DNA from: Flammeovirga aprica JL-4
GTDB taxonomy: Bacteria; Bacteroidota; Bacteroidia; Cytophagales; Flammeovirgaceae
Reading direction: 5' to 3'
Length of the DNA stretch: 64,000 nucleotides
Assembly (NCBI RefSeq): GCF_012844305.1
Contig: NZ_JABANE010000017.1
Coordinates: 39,465-103,464, forward strand
Part shown: positions 1 through 8,645 of the stretch, piece after piece
How the letters are laid out: the number at the start of each line of letters is the position of its first letter
Position numbering within the stretch: position 1 is the stretch's first letter
Program-made: the position numbers and the translations under genes
The notes under the pieces: generated by a model
The model's database searches: none
Told to the model about the DNA's origin: nothing
Seen by the model: only the letters and a program-made list of their open reading frames with translations

Positions 1-431
1 CAAATGAGATATATGATGATAAAATTACTTTTGATTTAGCAATCGCTGCTTCAGAAGTCTTAGGTATTTCTGTAAGCGATGTATTAATAGCATTTGGAAA
101 ATACTGGGTTTTGACAACTGCTAAGAAGCATTATGGCTCATTGATGGAAACAGGAGGCGAAACATTGAAAGAGTTTTTTGTGAACTTACCAAACTTTCAC
201 AGTAGAGTAATGTTGCTTTATCCTAATATTCAACCACCGGAGTTTGATGTTGAATATATTGGTGAGTCTGAAATGAAATTAAAATATTTTTCACAAAGAG
301 AAGGATTAACAGATTTTGTTCATGGTTTAATTTTAGGCCTTGGTGAAGCTTTTGATATTGAGGTGGAAACACATTTGATTCAAGGAAGAAAAGACGGTTT
401 GCCGTATGATGAGTTTTCAGTAAAGTGGTAG
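1..431 (+). CDS. H-NOX (heme NO/O2-binding) sensor protein, 5' end outside window
   Basis: The frame is open from base 3, so this is the last ~142 codons of a gene that starts upstream; the TTG at 111 is internal. The fold is recognisable as H-NOX: an N-terminal helical part (YDDKITFDL, DVLIAFGKYW), the proximal heme histidine in NLPNFHSRV, the following YPNIQPPEF proline segment, and the YxSxR heme-propionate motif (YFSQR). H-NOX proteins are usually about 180 aa, so roughly 40 residues are missing. Family knowledge: bacterial H-NOX proteins bind NO (or O2) on ferrous heme in the cytoplasm and control a neighbouring kinase or cyclase. The stop lies 4 bases before the next start, so the two genes are surely co-transcribed. 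Gas specificity cannot be judged because the distal pocket is partly outside the window. Confidence 0.9.
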   Translation, partial: NEIYDDKITFDLAIAASEVLGISVSDVLIAFGKYWVLTTAKKHYGSLMETGGETLKEFFVNLPNFHSRVMLLYPNIQPPEFDVEYIGESEMKLKYFSQREGLTDFVHGLILGLGEAFDIEVETHLIQGRKDGLPYDEFSVKW

Positions 432-435
432 TTCA

Positions 436-3400
436 ATGGAGATAAAGGTAGGGAAAGCAAATCTGGATATAAATTTAATATCTCCTTTTTACTTTATAGT
501 CAATAGAGACTTGAAAATCATATCAGTAGGGAAAAGTTTAGACAAGCTCTTCCCTAATTCTGTTAATGAAAAACTGGAGAATGTATTGGCAATGGCAAGG
601 CCTTGGAGTATAAAAATGGAGTTTGACCCCATTTGTACGCAATTGAAAAAGGTTTTTGTCTTTCAGAATAAGGAAAGGGAATTGGTGCTTAGAGGGCAGG
701 TGATATTATTAGAAGAGGAAGATCATCTGATTTTTTTAGGATCGCCATGGATGAATACCACTGATGAATTGGTAAAACATAAGTTAGCCCTTACAGATTT
801 TGCATTAAATGACCCTACACCTGATGCGATTCAACTCTTGAAGATGAACGAAATCAATCTCAATGAGCTGAAAGAAATGACGACCAAATTAAGGTCTCAA
901 AAAGCTGATATTCAGAAGAAAGAGATATTGTATAGAGGTCTCGTTGAGAATGCTTCAGAAATGATCTGCCGTTATGATCTAGAAGGTAAACTTTTGTATG
1001 TCAACCCTGCAACAATGAAAATTACAGGGTATACAGAAGAGGAACTAAATGGTAAATTGTTTTTTAGTTTAATCTCCTCTGACCAAAGGGCTGATATTAC
1101 TAGGAAGTTTAAAAAGCAGTTAGAAGAAAAAATTTCCAAGGATGTCTATGAGTTTAGCATTGCTAGTAAGGCAGGGAAAAAGGTTTGGATCCTTCAAACG
1201 GTCATTGCAATTCAAGACGCCGATGGAGAAGTAGTAGGTTATACGTCGGTGGGAATAGATATTTCACTGCGTAAAGAAATGGAAGAAACGTTGGAGAATG
1301 CTCGTCAGAAAGCATTGGAATCTGCGAGAATCAAAGAGCGTTTTATCGCTAATACTTCGCATGAGTTAAGAACACCAATGAATGCAATTATTGGCCTTTC
1401 CAATTTATTAATTAAAACTCCATTATTACCTAAACAGGAAGAATTTATTGACGCTATTAGAACTTCAGCAGAAAACCTTCTGGTGGTGATCAATGATGTG
1501 TTGGATATTTCAAAGATTGAATCGGAAAAACTAGAGATTGAATTTATTGAGTTTGACCTCAAAGAAAAAATAAAATTATTTGTAAAATCTTTAGAAATAA
1601 GAGCCACAGAGAAAAATATTGTTTTAAAACACATTTGGGATGATAATGTGCACCCTACTATCCTCGGTGACCCTTACCGACTCAATCAAGTACTGACAAA
1701 CTTGGTGAGCAATGCTATTAAATTTACTACTAAAGGTGAAGTGAAGTTAGAAGTGAACCTTGATAATGTAGAAGGAGAAAAACAACATGTTAGCTTCAAA
1801 GTGGTAGATACTGGTGAGGGTATTCCACCTGAAAAGCATGAATCAATTTTTGATGGGTTTTCACAGGCAGATGCCTCTGTTACACGTAAGTTTGGAGGTA
1901 CTGGCTTAGGACTGACGATCAGTAGAAGCTTGGTGGAACTGATGGGTGGTAATATTAAAGTGGAGAGTGAAGTGGGAGTAGGTTCTACTTTTACCGTCAG
2001 CATTCCATTTGAGATGTGTGAACATGTAGAGGTTGTGAAGTCAGGATTGGATGTGCCTGAAGAAGTAGATTGGAGTGAATTTAAAGTACTAGTGGTAGAA
2101 GATAATCAGTTCAATCAACTATTGGCGGAGAATATTCTGAACCAATGGAAGTTGCAGATTGAGATGGTCAATAATGGAGAGGAAGCTGTTGAAATACTGA
2201 AAACGCATACTTTTGATATTATCCTAATGGATATTCAAATGCCAGTTATGGATGGTATTGAGGCAACAAATTATATTAGAAATACACTTCAGATTGGCAC
2301 GCCTATTATCGCCTTAACAGCCAATGCCATGAAAGACGATTTGGCTTATTACAAACAAATAGGGATGAATTCCTGCGTGACCAAACCTTTCCAGCAAGAC
2401 GATCTCCAAAATGAGCTTTATAAATTACTGATCAATAAGGATGTAGTAGATGAGCACGAAGTAGATTTGTCACAATGGCAAGGTAAAAAAATATTAGTGG
2501 TAGAAGATAACGAATTCAATCAGCTGCTCGTATCTTCTATCCTTACAGACTGGGGGCTGGAGGTGCATAAATCTGACGATGGGATTAGTGCATTAGAATT
2601 GATAGAAAATACGAATTACGACCTTATACTGATGGATATAAAGATGCCAAAAATGGATGGCATTGAAACTACAAAAAATATAAGAAATAAACTCTCCAGA
2701 AATACGCCTATTATTGCCTTCTCAGCTCATTTATCTGAAGAAATAGAAAAGAAATTTTTAGAGGTGGGAATGAATGGCTGTATACCAAAACCTTTTAAAG
2801 TAGGGCAGCTGAAAAAGATCATTCACGATGTATTTTCATTGAATAATAATGATGACAATGTAATTCAAAAACCAAAAGAAGAGTGGCAGGGCAAGAAAGT
2901 GCTAGTAGTGGAAGATAATATGTTCAATCAGCTTCTGGTAGTGAACATTTTAGAAGGATGGGGAATGGAAATTGTCACTGCAGAAAATGGTCAGGAAGCC
3001 ATTGAAAAATTTGAAGAGCACACTTTTGATATTGTTTTGATGGATATTCAAATGCCTGTTATGGATGGTATTGAGGCTACTAAAATAATTCGGAAAAAAT
3101 TTGATGACACTTTGCCAATTATTGCATTAACGGCTAATTCAGGTGCTGATGATCAGAAGTTATACAGAATGAGCGGTATGAATGCCTGTGTAGCAAAACC
3201 GTTTGACTTGGAGGAGTTTGAAACAACGATTAAAAACTTTTTGACCCAAGATAATATAATCAATGAGAAAGAGCCAGATACTCCTGCTTCTTCTCAAAAA
3301 CGTGTACTTATTGTAGAGGACAACCCTTTTAATGTATTATTGCTGAAGGGGATTTTAGAGCAATGGGACCTCATGATTGATGAAGCTGAAAATGGCAGAA

Positions 3401-3651
3401 TAGCCGTTGATATGGTTAAAATCACTGATTATGATTTAATCCTAATGGATATTCAAATGCCGGAAATGGATGGAGTAGAAGCGACAGAAATTATTCGCAA
3501 TGATCTGAAGATAGATAAGCCAATTATTGCCATTACAGCTAACTCTCAACCCGATTTAGTTCAAAAATATTTCAATGTGGGGATGAATGGCTGTATCCCA
3601 AAACCTTACGGTCAGGAAGAACTGCAGAAATCAATTATGAAATACCTGTAG
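436..3651 (+). CDS. H-NOX-associated hybrid histidine kinase with four receiver domains
   Basis: A 1,071-aa cytoplasmic protein with no signal peptide or membrane segment. Domain order: an HNOBA-like H-NOX-associated region (about 10-150, ending in a short coiled coil), PAS (about 165-285), HisKA with phospho-acceptor H309 in NTSHELRTPMNAI, HATPase_c (about 370-530, DTGEGIPP and GGTGLGL boxes), then four receiver domains with phospho-acceptor aspartates D599, D734, D870 and D1005, each in an LMDI(Q/K)MP motif spaced about 135 residues apart. There is no HPt or DNA-binding output, so phosphate must leave through another protein. Receiver 2 differs at the switch position (AFSAH instead of ALTAN). 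Family knowledge: NO binding to the partner H-NOX typically inhibits such kinases. The four receivers look like tandem duplicates. The likely role is NO-responsive phosphorelay, for example in surface attachment or nitrosative stress, but the target is unknown. Confidence 0.92.
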   Translation: MEIKVGKANLDINLISPFYFIVNRDLKIISVGKSLDKLFPNSVNEKLENVLAMARPWSIKMEFDPICTQLKKVFVFQNKERELVLRGQVILLEEEDHLIFLGSPWMNTTDELVKHKLALTDFALNDPTPDAIQLLKMNEINLNELKEMTTKLRSQKADIQKKEILYRGLVENASEMICRYDLEGKLLYVNPATMKITGYTEEELNGKLFFSLISSDQRADITRKFKKQLEEKISKDVYEFSIASKAGKKVWILQTVIAIQDADGEVVGYTSVGIDISLRKEMEETLENARQKALESARIKERFIANTSHELRTPMNAIIGLSNLLIKTPLLPKQEEFIDAIRTSAENLLVVINDVLDISKIESEKLEIEFIEFDLKEKIKLFVKSLEIRATEKNIVLKHIWDDNVHPTILGDPYRLNQVLTNLVSNAIKFTTKGEVKLEVNLDNVEGEKQHVSFKVVDTGEGIPPEKHESIFDGFSQADASVTRKFGGTGLGLTISRSLVELMGGNIKVESEVGVGSTFTVSIPFEMCEHVEVVKSGLDVPEEVDWSEFKVLVVEDNQFNQLLAENILNQWKLQIEMVNNGEEAVEILKTHTFDIILMDIQMPVMDGIEATNYIRNTLQIGTPIIALTANAMKDDLAYYKQIGMNSCVTKPFQQDDLQNELYKLLINKDVVDEHEVDLSQWQGKKILVVEDNEFNQLLVSSILTDWGLEVHKSDDGISALELIENTNYDLILMDIKMPKMDGIETTKNIRNKLSRNTPIIAFSAHLSEEIEKKFLEVGMNGCIPKPFKVGQLKKIIHDVFSLNNNDDNVIQKPKEEWQGKKVLVVEDNMFNQLLVVNILEGWGMEIVTAENGQEAIEKFEEHTFDIVLMDIQMPVMDGIEATKIIRKKFDDTLPIIALTANSGADDQKLYRMSGMNACVAKPFDLEEFETTIKNFLTQDNIINEKEPDTPASSQKRVLIVEDNPFNVLLLKGILEQWDLMIDEAENGRIAVDMVKITDYDLILMDIQMPEMDGVEATEIIRNDLKIDKPIIAITANSQPDLVQKYFNVGMNGCIPKPYGQEELQKSIMKYL

Positions 3652-3905
3652 GTGCTATGTACTTACAAAAAACAGAATTACACTCATTTTTGGTCCATCT
3701 AAAAATAATTTTCAATACTTTTCACCTTTAAAAATCAAATAAATTTAAAGATTCAACATTATTCTGAAAAAAGGTAGAGTAAAAGCTTTTTTTTGTACTC
3801 GCTATTTTAGTAATTTGTGGGCTAATTGAGAATTGACTACAATCATTTTCTTGATTAGGCTTTTTCACTTCAATTTTGGAGTGAAAAAAATAGTTCGTTT
3901 AGAAT

Positions 3906-3913
3906 TAGTTTTG
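3906..3913 (+). promoter_or_regulatory. Possible -7 promoter element for rpoA
   Basis: TAGTTTTG matches the Bacteroidota -7 consensus TAnnTTTG and lies 34 bases before the rpoA start. A TTTG at 3875-3878 is farther upstream than the usual -33 spacing, so support is weak. The rest of 3652-3947 shows no gene or clear terminator. Confidence 0.2.
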
Positions 3914-3947
3914 AACAGGAATATAATTTCAAAGTAGAAAAATAAAT

Positions 3948-4943
3948 ATGTCAGTACTATCTTTCCAAAAGCCAGATAAAGTAGTAATGGAGAAGACCGA
4001 TAACGATAATAAAGGTCTTTTTGAATTTAAACCATTAGAAAGAGGTTTCGGAGCAACGATTGGAAACTCTTTCAGAAGAGTACTACTTTCATCTCTTGAA
4101 GGATATGCGATTACGGGCGTTAAGTTCCCAAATGTCGTACAAGAATCATCTAAGATTAGTGGTATTATCGAAGAAGTTGCTGAAGTAGTGCTTAACCTTA
4201 AGCAAGTACGTTTCAAGCGTTTCGCTGAAGAGCCATCTCAAAAAATCAGCATTGATTTTAGCGGTAAAAACCAGTTTACTGCAGGTGATATTGCACAATA
4301 TACTGAGGACTTTACAATCTTGAACCCAGATCTAGTGATCTGTAATCTTGAGAACGCAAGCCTTAAGATGGAATTAACTATCCAAAGTGGTAGAGGTTAT
4401 GTTGAAGCAAAAGAGCAGAAACTTCCTGAGTCTACTGAAGGTGTAGGTGTTATTGCTATCGATGCAGTATTCACTCCAATCAAAAACGTAGAATACCATG
4501 TGGAGAACACTCGTGTGGAGCAACGTACTGACTATGAGAAATTAACAATCACTATTGAAACTGACGGTTCAATCGACCCTCAAGAAGCGTTGCAAGGTGG
4601 TGCTAATATCTTAATTCAGCATTACGCTCAAATCACTGACAAGGATATCACTTTCGAAATCCATAAGAGAGAGAGTGAAGTGGAATTGGATCCAGCAGAA
4701 ATCAAAAGACGTGCTATCCTTGAAACTTCTATCGCTGATCTTGAATTATCAGTTCGTGCTTACAACAGTTTGAAAGCAGGTGAAGTGAAAACTCTTGGTG
4801 ATTTAGTTTCTTTAGAAATCCGTGACTTGATGAAATTCAGAAACTTCGGTAAGAAAACACTTACAGAATTAGAAGAATTATTATCAGAAAGAGATTTAAC
4901 TTTCGGTATGGATGTTTCAAAGTACCGTTTAGGCGAGAAATAA
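3948..4943 (+). CDS. rpoA: DNA-directed RNA polymerase alpha subunit, outside the ribosomal operon
   Basis: A 331-aa complete alpha subunit. The N-terminal assembly domain (about 15-230) has the conserved GFGATIGNSFRRVLLSSLEG segment, NPDLVICNL and NVEYHVENTRVEQRTDYEKL. The C-terminal domain (about 255-320) has two helix-hairpin-helix-like motifs (VRAYNSLKAGEVKTLGDLV, FRNFGKKTLTELEELL) that contact UP-element DNA and activators. Codon use favours ttc, aac, ggt and cgt, as in highly expressed genes of the same genome, so it is not a decaying copy. In most bacteria rpoA sits between rpsD and rplQ; here neither neighbour is ribosomal, upstream is a sensor kinase, and a terminator follows directly. 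It is therefore either a relocated sole rpoA or a second alpha subunit; the window cannot decide. Confidence 0.95.
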   Translation: MSVLSFQKPDKVVMEKTDNDNKGLFEFKPLERGFGATIGNSFRRVLLSSLEGYAITGVKFPNVVQESSKISGIIEEVAEVVLNLKQVRFKRFAEEPSQKISIDFSGKNQFTAGDIAQYTEDFTILNPDLVICNLENASLKMELTIQSGRGYVEAKEQKLPESTEGVGVIAIDAVFTPIKNVEYHVENTRVEQRTDYEKLTITIETDGSIDPQEALQGGANILIQHYAQITDKDITFEIHKRESEVELDPAEIKRRAILETSIADLELSVRAYNSLKAGEVKTLGDLVSLEIRDLMKFRNFGKKTLTELEELLSERDLTFGMDVSKYRLGEK

Positions 4944-4966
4944 GAAATAATCTTATAATGATATAT

Positions 4967-5003
4967 AAAGCTGATGAGTTGCAGAACTTGTCAGCTTTTT
5001 TAT
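4967..5003 (+). terminator. Intrinsic terminator after rpoA
   Basis: The arm AAAGCTGATGAGTT pairs with AACTTGTCAGCTTT around a GCAG loop, with two weak positions, and runs into a T-rich tract. It lies 24 bases past the rpoA stop, so rpoA appears to be transcribed alone. Confidence 0.75.
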
Positions 5004-5013
5004 TTTTAGGCCA

Positions 5014-5427
5014 ATGAAGACAATTAAAATTTATAATATCCCTTCTTACATTGAAAAAATTATTCTAGGCTTCAGTTTTTTAGTGGTGGCACTAGGAAGC
5101 TTTTCAGATAATTTTGGGATTTCAGAACTTCTTGAGAATATTTTGATAATAGTAGGGTTTGGACTGCTGTTGCTGTATCAAAGCAGAGTATGGTGGTTTA
5201 AAGACTATGTAGAGTGGAATAAGAAACAGATTTACCTGAAACTGGGTACTGGGAAAGGAATTAAACTGAAGTTCTCTTATTTGCATTCATGTGTGTTACA
5301 GAAGGAGTTTCTTCTACTTAAATTGAAAAATGGAGAGACGATCTCCATAAGTATCAAAGAATACGATAGAAAGCAGGTACAGGAACTGCAGCTACTTTTG
5401 ATGGAGAATATCATTGATAAATTATAA
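5014..5427 (+). CDS. Small membrane protein of unknown function
   Basis: A 137-aa protein. Two hydrophobic helices (about 14-31 and 40-57) are followed by a basic patch and a soluble C-terminal beta-rich part (LEWNKKQIYLKL-like strand pattern) of about 80 residues. The shape is reminiscent of small bacterial proteins with two membrane helices followed by a PH-like domain, but I do not recognise the family. It starts with ATG 11 bases after the rpoA terminator and is followed by its own terminator, so it seems a single-gene unit. No catalytic motif is visible. Confidence 0.65.
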   Translation: MKTIKIYNIPSYIEKIILGFSFLVVALGSFSDNFGISELLENILIIVGFGLLLLYQSRVWWFKDYVEWNKKQIYLKLGTGKGIKLKFSYLHSCVLQKEFLLLKLKNGETISISIKEYDRKQVQELQLLLMENIIDKL

Positions 5428-5513
5428 AGATGAAATCAGTGTAGATAAATTAATTCTGTAAAGGATAATATCATCCGCATTCAATACAAATATTCTCTTG
5501 TAACAAAAGAATA

Positions 5514-5559
5514 AACCCCTCAGATGTGATAGAAAATCATGTCTGAGGGGTTTGTTTTT
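5514..5559. terminator. Intrinsic terminator between convergent genes
   Basis: ACCCCTCAGA pairs perfectly with TCTGAGGGGT (about 5515-5551), followed by TTGTTTTT on the plus strand. It lies between the plus gene ending at 5427 and the minus gene ending at 5577, so it may serve both, though the T-run favours the plus strand. Confidence 0.8.
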
Positions 5560-5576
5560 CATTTTAAACATTGCGG

Positions 5577-5861
5577 TTAAGCATGTTGATGAGGTCTTTC
5601 ATCTTTTCCCCAGTAATACCATAGTGCACCTGCAAATAGGCCTGCTATTCCAATGGTATGACTTAGTCTGAAACCATTTAGATTCATAGTATAGAAGAAC
5701 CAAAATGTATCACTTAAGAGAGGAGTGAAGAAGGAAATGGCAGCTGCCAATAACCCTTTCAGCTTGTAGGCTTGATGCACAAAAAAGAGGTGGTAAGCCA
5801 ATGCTAAAAAGGGAAATACACCAATGATGAAATTTAGAATATAATCTTTTATGCTTTTCAT
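5577..5861 (-). CDS. Small hydrophobic membrane protein of unknown function
   Basis: About 94 aa with three hydrophobic segments (roughly residues 8-26, 33-55 and 64-81) and a charged, His-rich tail (KDERPHQHA). The open frame begins at a TTG at 5870, but the ATG at 5861 gives a normal N-terminus (MKSIKDYILN) and is preferred. No family is recognised. It stands alone, convergent with the preceding plus-strand gene and divergent from the SRPBCC gene. Confidence 0.6.
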   Translation of the reverse strand: MKSIKDYILNFIIGVFPFLALAYHLFFVHQAYKLKGLLAAAISFFTPLLSDTFWFFYTMNLNGFRLSHTIGIAGLFAGALWYYWGKDERPHQHA

Positions 5862-6095
5862 GACGTACAAATATTAGGTTTATTTAAATATGGTTAATGT
5901 TAAACTAAAAAGCAATTCATTTGTCTTAATAATTGGTAAACAGTTAGTTAGTGTTTTTTGGTTTTCTGTTGAATTCCATTGTTTTCAATGTTGGGCTATT
6001 TGACCAAGTGTTAGGGCTAAATTGCCAACTGTAATTTTCAGAATAAACAGATATTTGTATTAAGAAAAATAAATCATACTAAAAACATCGAAATC

Positions 6096-6692
6096 ATGAA
6101 AAAGAAGTATCTATTATTCATCGCATTAATTATTGTAGTCACAGGTCTAACGTCATTTATTTTTACTAGAGAGCGAACGAATAAAATCACAATTAAACAA
6201 TACATCCCAGCTAGAGTAGACAAAGTTTGGGCTGTTGTAGGTGAAGATTTTGGAGGGATTGCGAAAACGAACCCTAACATTGTAAGTTCATCATTGATCA
6301 ATGGATTTGAAAGAGCGGGAGAAGGAGCAGAAAGAGTATGTAATTTCAATTATGAAGGAACATCTTATATCCATGAAAAGCAGGTGGACTTCAATCCAGA
6401 TAATTATTCTTTTAAAGTGAAAGTATTTCATGTGCATGGTACTCCATTGAAGGAGGAAGAGTCTTTTGCAGAATACAAATTGATACCGAAAGACGCTAAT
6501 ACTTGCGAGCTGATTTTCTCTTTCCAGTATGAAACTACTCCTTTTTTCTTAGGCGATGTAATGAAGCCTTTTATGAAAGAAGATTTGAAGGATTATTTAG
6601 TGGGAATACAGCATTATGTGTTAACGGGTGAGGATGTGAATCATAAAAACATCGATCACTTAAAACAAAAGTATGATGTAAGCAGTTTATAA
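6096..6692 (+). CDS. SRPBCC/START-like lipid- or ligand-binding protein, membrane anchored
   Basis: A 198-aa protein. One N-terminal hydrophobic helix (residues 5-22) acts as anchor or uncleaved signal, followed by a domain of about 150 residues with the SRPBCC pattern: a first strand IKQYIPARVDKVWAVVGEDFGGIAKTN-like, then alternating strands, and a long C-terminal helix (KPFMKEDLKDYLVGIQHYVL). SRPBCC proteins (polyketide cyclase/dehydrase-like) bind hydrophobic ligands in a helix-grip cavity; no ligand can be assigned. It is flanked by a 225-base gap upstream and a strong terminator downstream, so it is likely monocistronic. Confidence 0.7.
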   Translation: MKKKYLLFIALIIVVTGLTSFIFTRERTNKITIKQYIPARVDKVWAVVGEDFGGIAKTNPNIVSSSLINGFERAGEGAERVCNFNYEGTSYIHEKQVDFNPDNYSFKVKVFHVHGTPLKEEESFAEYKLIPKDANTCELIFSFQYETTPFFLGDVMKPFMKEDLKDYLVGIQHYVLTGEDVNHKNIDHLKQKYDVSSL

Positions 6693-6741
6693 AGTCAAAC
6701 ATATAAAGATTGAACAGTAGTATTTATTCATTATCAAAACA

Positions 6742-6772
6742 AAAAACCAAAGATCATATCTTTGGTTTTTTT
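6742..6772. terminator. Bidirectional intrinsic terminator
   Basis: AAAAACCAAAGAT and ATCTTTGGTTTTT form a perfect 13-bp stem with a 3-base loop. A-run and T-run flank both sides, so it can end both the SRPBCC gene and the convergent minus-strand operon. Confidence 0.85.
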
Positions 6773-6801
6773 ATGCGTTTAGAACATGTTTGAAACATCT
6801 T

Positions 6802-7671
6802 TTAATGATTTAAGATTTCATTCAGCAAAATAATATCATTCATGAGCGTAGGGTCATTGGTGTAGATGATTCCTTCTTCATTAAAATAAGGCTCGCTTTT
6901 ATTGATATTCAATTGACAGCCTTTTATGTCTGAACCATATAGTTTCTGTCGGCCGAATAAAGCACTGGTAGCGGCAAAATCCCAAAGGCTTCCTCCTCCT
7001 TTTTCTTTTTTAGGCAACTTGAAATAAGCCGCTCTAGCTTTTGATTCAAGCACCCAAATAGCATTCATACAGGCACCGCCATGAGAAACTACAGTAGGTT
7101 TAGGGTAGTTGAGCTTCTTAAAATAGCCGTAAATCATATTAATATTTTCTCTTTTCATAAAGCCTCTGTCAAAAACCAGGAAGAGGTCATTTTCCTTTTC
7201 AGGAAGTTGAAAAAGCTTATTGTTTTTATAGAGTTTATTGTCATGAGTGTTATAGTACAGACTATCAGTTTGTGGATTGTAGATAATCCCCATTATACTT
7301 TTCCCATCTTTATTTACTAAGGCGATGGAAACAGAATATCCATCATTTTGTTCAATATACGGAAGCGTACCATCTAGTGGGTCAATGCACCAGAAAAAAT
7401 CCTTGTTAAACCTGCTTTCATTGTCCTGACTTTCTTCAGTCAGCAATCCAAGGTCATACTTCAGAATAGTAGGCGTGAGTATTTCTAAAATTTTTTCCTG
7501 ACTCAAAAAATCTACTTCAGTTACAACTTGTGTGGCATAACTTTTAAACGTTTCCTTTTTGTCTATGTTGAGAGATTTCTTATCAAAGGATTGTATGATT
7601 TTTCCTGCTTCTAATGCTGCCTCAATGCCCTTTTGCAGTAATAGGTTGTAAGTTTCTGTTGATAGTCCCAT
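6802..7671 (-). CDS. Inositol monophosphatase-family phosphatase (CysQ/IMPase-like)
   Basis: A 289-aa cytoplasmic protein. The metal-binding motifs of the family are present in order: LTEES (about residue 79, Glu ligand), FWCIDPLDGT (Asp ligands) and the late GGSLWDFAATSALF motif. The length is typical of IMPase/3'(2'),5'-bisphosphate nucleotidase proteins. It removes a phosphate from a small phosphorylated metabolite; inositol phosphate, a phosphorylated sugar or PAP are all possible and the sequence does not decide. The gene starts 1 base past the end of the kinase gene upstream, so it is the last gene of a tight minus-strand operon. Pairing of a phosphatase with a small-molecule kinase suggests opposing steps on one substrate, which is inference. 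Confidence 0.85.
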   Translation of the reverse strand: MGLSTETYNLLLQKGIEAALEAGKIIQSFDKKSLNIDKKETFKSYATQVVTEVDFLSQEKILEILTPTILKYDLGLLTEESQDNESRFNKDFFWCIDPLDGTLPYIEQNDGYSVSIALVNKDGKSIMGIIYNPQTDSLYYNTHDNKLYKNNKLFQLPEKENDLFLVFDRGFMKRENINMIYGYFKKLNYPKPTVVSHGGACMNAIWVLESKARAAYFKLPKKEKGGGSLWDFAATSALFGRQKLYGSDIKGCQLNINKSEPYFNEEGIIYTNDPTLMNDIILLNEILNH

Positions 7672-7672
7672 T

Positions 7673-8641
7673 TTATTGGAATTGTTGGATTACGGATTGG
7701 GATAATTTCTCGCTGTATGAGTTGATTTTCCAATGCCCAGGGCTCCACCCTTTTAGAAAGCGGTGAAAGTCTGTCCAAGCCATTTTAAACAGGCCTTTCC
7801 ATTCAGTGATTACTTCCTTAGGATCGATCGAAGGGTGATAGAGTTGAATTCCTTCTTCAAGATATGAAAAGTAGGTATTTAGAAATTTTTCTTCATACTT
7901 TTCACACTCCTCTTCAGACATACAACTACCAATAAAGTAAATTACATCCTTCATTCCAATTCCACCGCCAATATATTGAAAATCAATGGCTGAAACCTTC
8001 TTTCCATCTGCGGAAAAGCAGAAATTAGCTAGTTTTGCATCTCCATGAACGAGGGTTTTATATTTTGCCTGATTGAGGGCATGATCAATTTTGGAGGCGG
8101 CTTTTTTCAGTGGAAGATCCTCCAAAGCTTTCAGTTCGTCAGGTCGGGTATCTAGGTGCCAATAGGTACCAATTTCCCAAAGCCCTTCAGTAGTATGATT
8201 GAGGAATTTTGCATGGAAAAATGCCAGCCATTTCAAACAAGCATCTATCTCCGTAAATCCCACTTGATGCAATCTTTCTGGAAAACCAATCTGATCTAAA
8301 TCTTCCATGATGATCAAAACGTCACCATTGAATTCGTCAAAAGCCAAACACTCAGGAACGACCATATTTTCATCACATGCATTGCTGTAATGCTGGTACC
8401 AGTACGTTTCCACTTCGTATGATTTTACCTTTCTCAAGTGAGAGAGATTCGTATTCCATCCTCTAGGGTGATTCTTTTGAGAGGAAAGCTGTACATGTTT
8501 TACAATGATGCTTGAATACTCGCATCCTTCCACATTATATCTTTTTATGCTTCCATAACCACTCCAAAGCTGTTGGATCATCTCCACTTCTTCAATGTAT
8601 GAAGCTCCAATCAGGTTTTGAATTTTCTCTAATAGCTCCAT
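7673..8641 (-). CDS. CHK/aminoglycoside-phosphotransferase-like small-molecule kinase
   Basis: A 322-aa soluble protein with the protein-kinase-like fold of the EcKinase/APH superfamily. It shows the catalytic loop LVHGDAKLANF (HGDxKxxN, catalytic Asp and metal-binding Asn), followed by the DFQ motif (VSAIDFQYIGGG) and a later DVIYFIGSC helix as in DUF1679/CHK-like proteins. It should transfer the ATP gamma-phosphate to a hydroxyl group of a small molecule. The substrate is unknown. It lies between the amidase-like lipoprotein gene (4-base gap) and the IMPase gene (1-base gap), which indicates translational coupling. Confidence 0.8.
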   Translation of the reverse strand: MELLEKIQNLIGASYIEEVEMIQQLWSGYGSIKRYNVEGCEYSSIIVKHVQLSSQKNHPRGWNTNLSHLRKVKSYEVETYWYQHYSNACDENMVVPECLAFDEFNGDVLIIMEDLDQIGFPERLHQVGFTEIDACLKWLAFFHAKFLNHTTEGLWEIGTYWHLDTRPDELKALEDLPLKKAASKIDHALNQAKYKTLVHGDAKLANFCFSADGKKVSAIDFQYIGGGIGMKDVIYFIGSCMSEEECEKYEEKFLNTYFSYLEEGIQLYHPSIDPKEVITEWKGLFKMAWTDFHRFLKGWSPGHWKINSYSEKLSQSVIQQFQ

Positions 8642-8645
8642 AGTT

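Noticed and set aside
111..431. TTG start at 111 as the beginning of a complete short gene
   Set aside because: The same frame is open to base 3 and encodes conserved H-NOX sequence before it, so the gene is cut by the window edge.
1305..2003. Two minus-strand frames inside the hybrid kinase gene
   Set aside because: They are antisense shadows of HisKA and HATPase coding sequence with no protein-like composition.
3929..4216. Minus-strand frame over the rpoA start
   Set aside because: Ser/Thr/Leu-rich antisense shadow of rpoA; no start context or homology.
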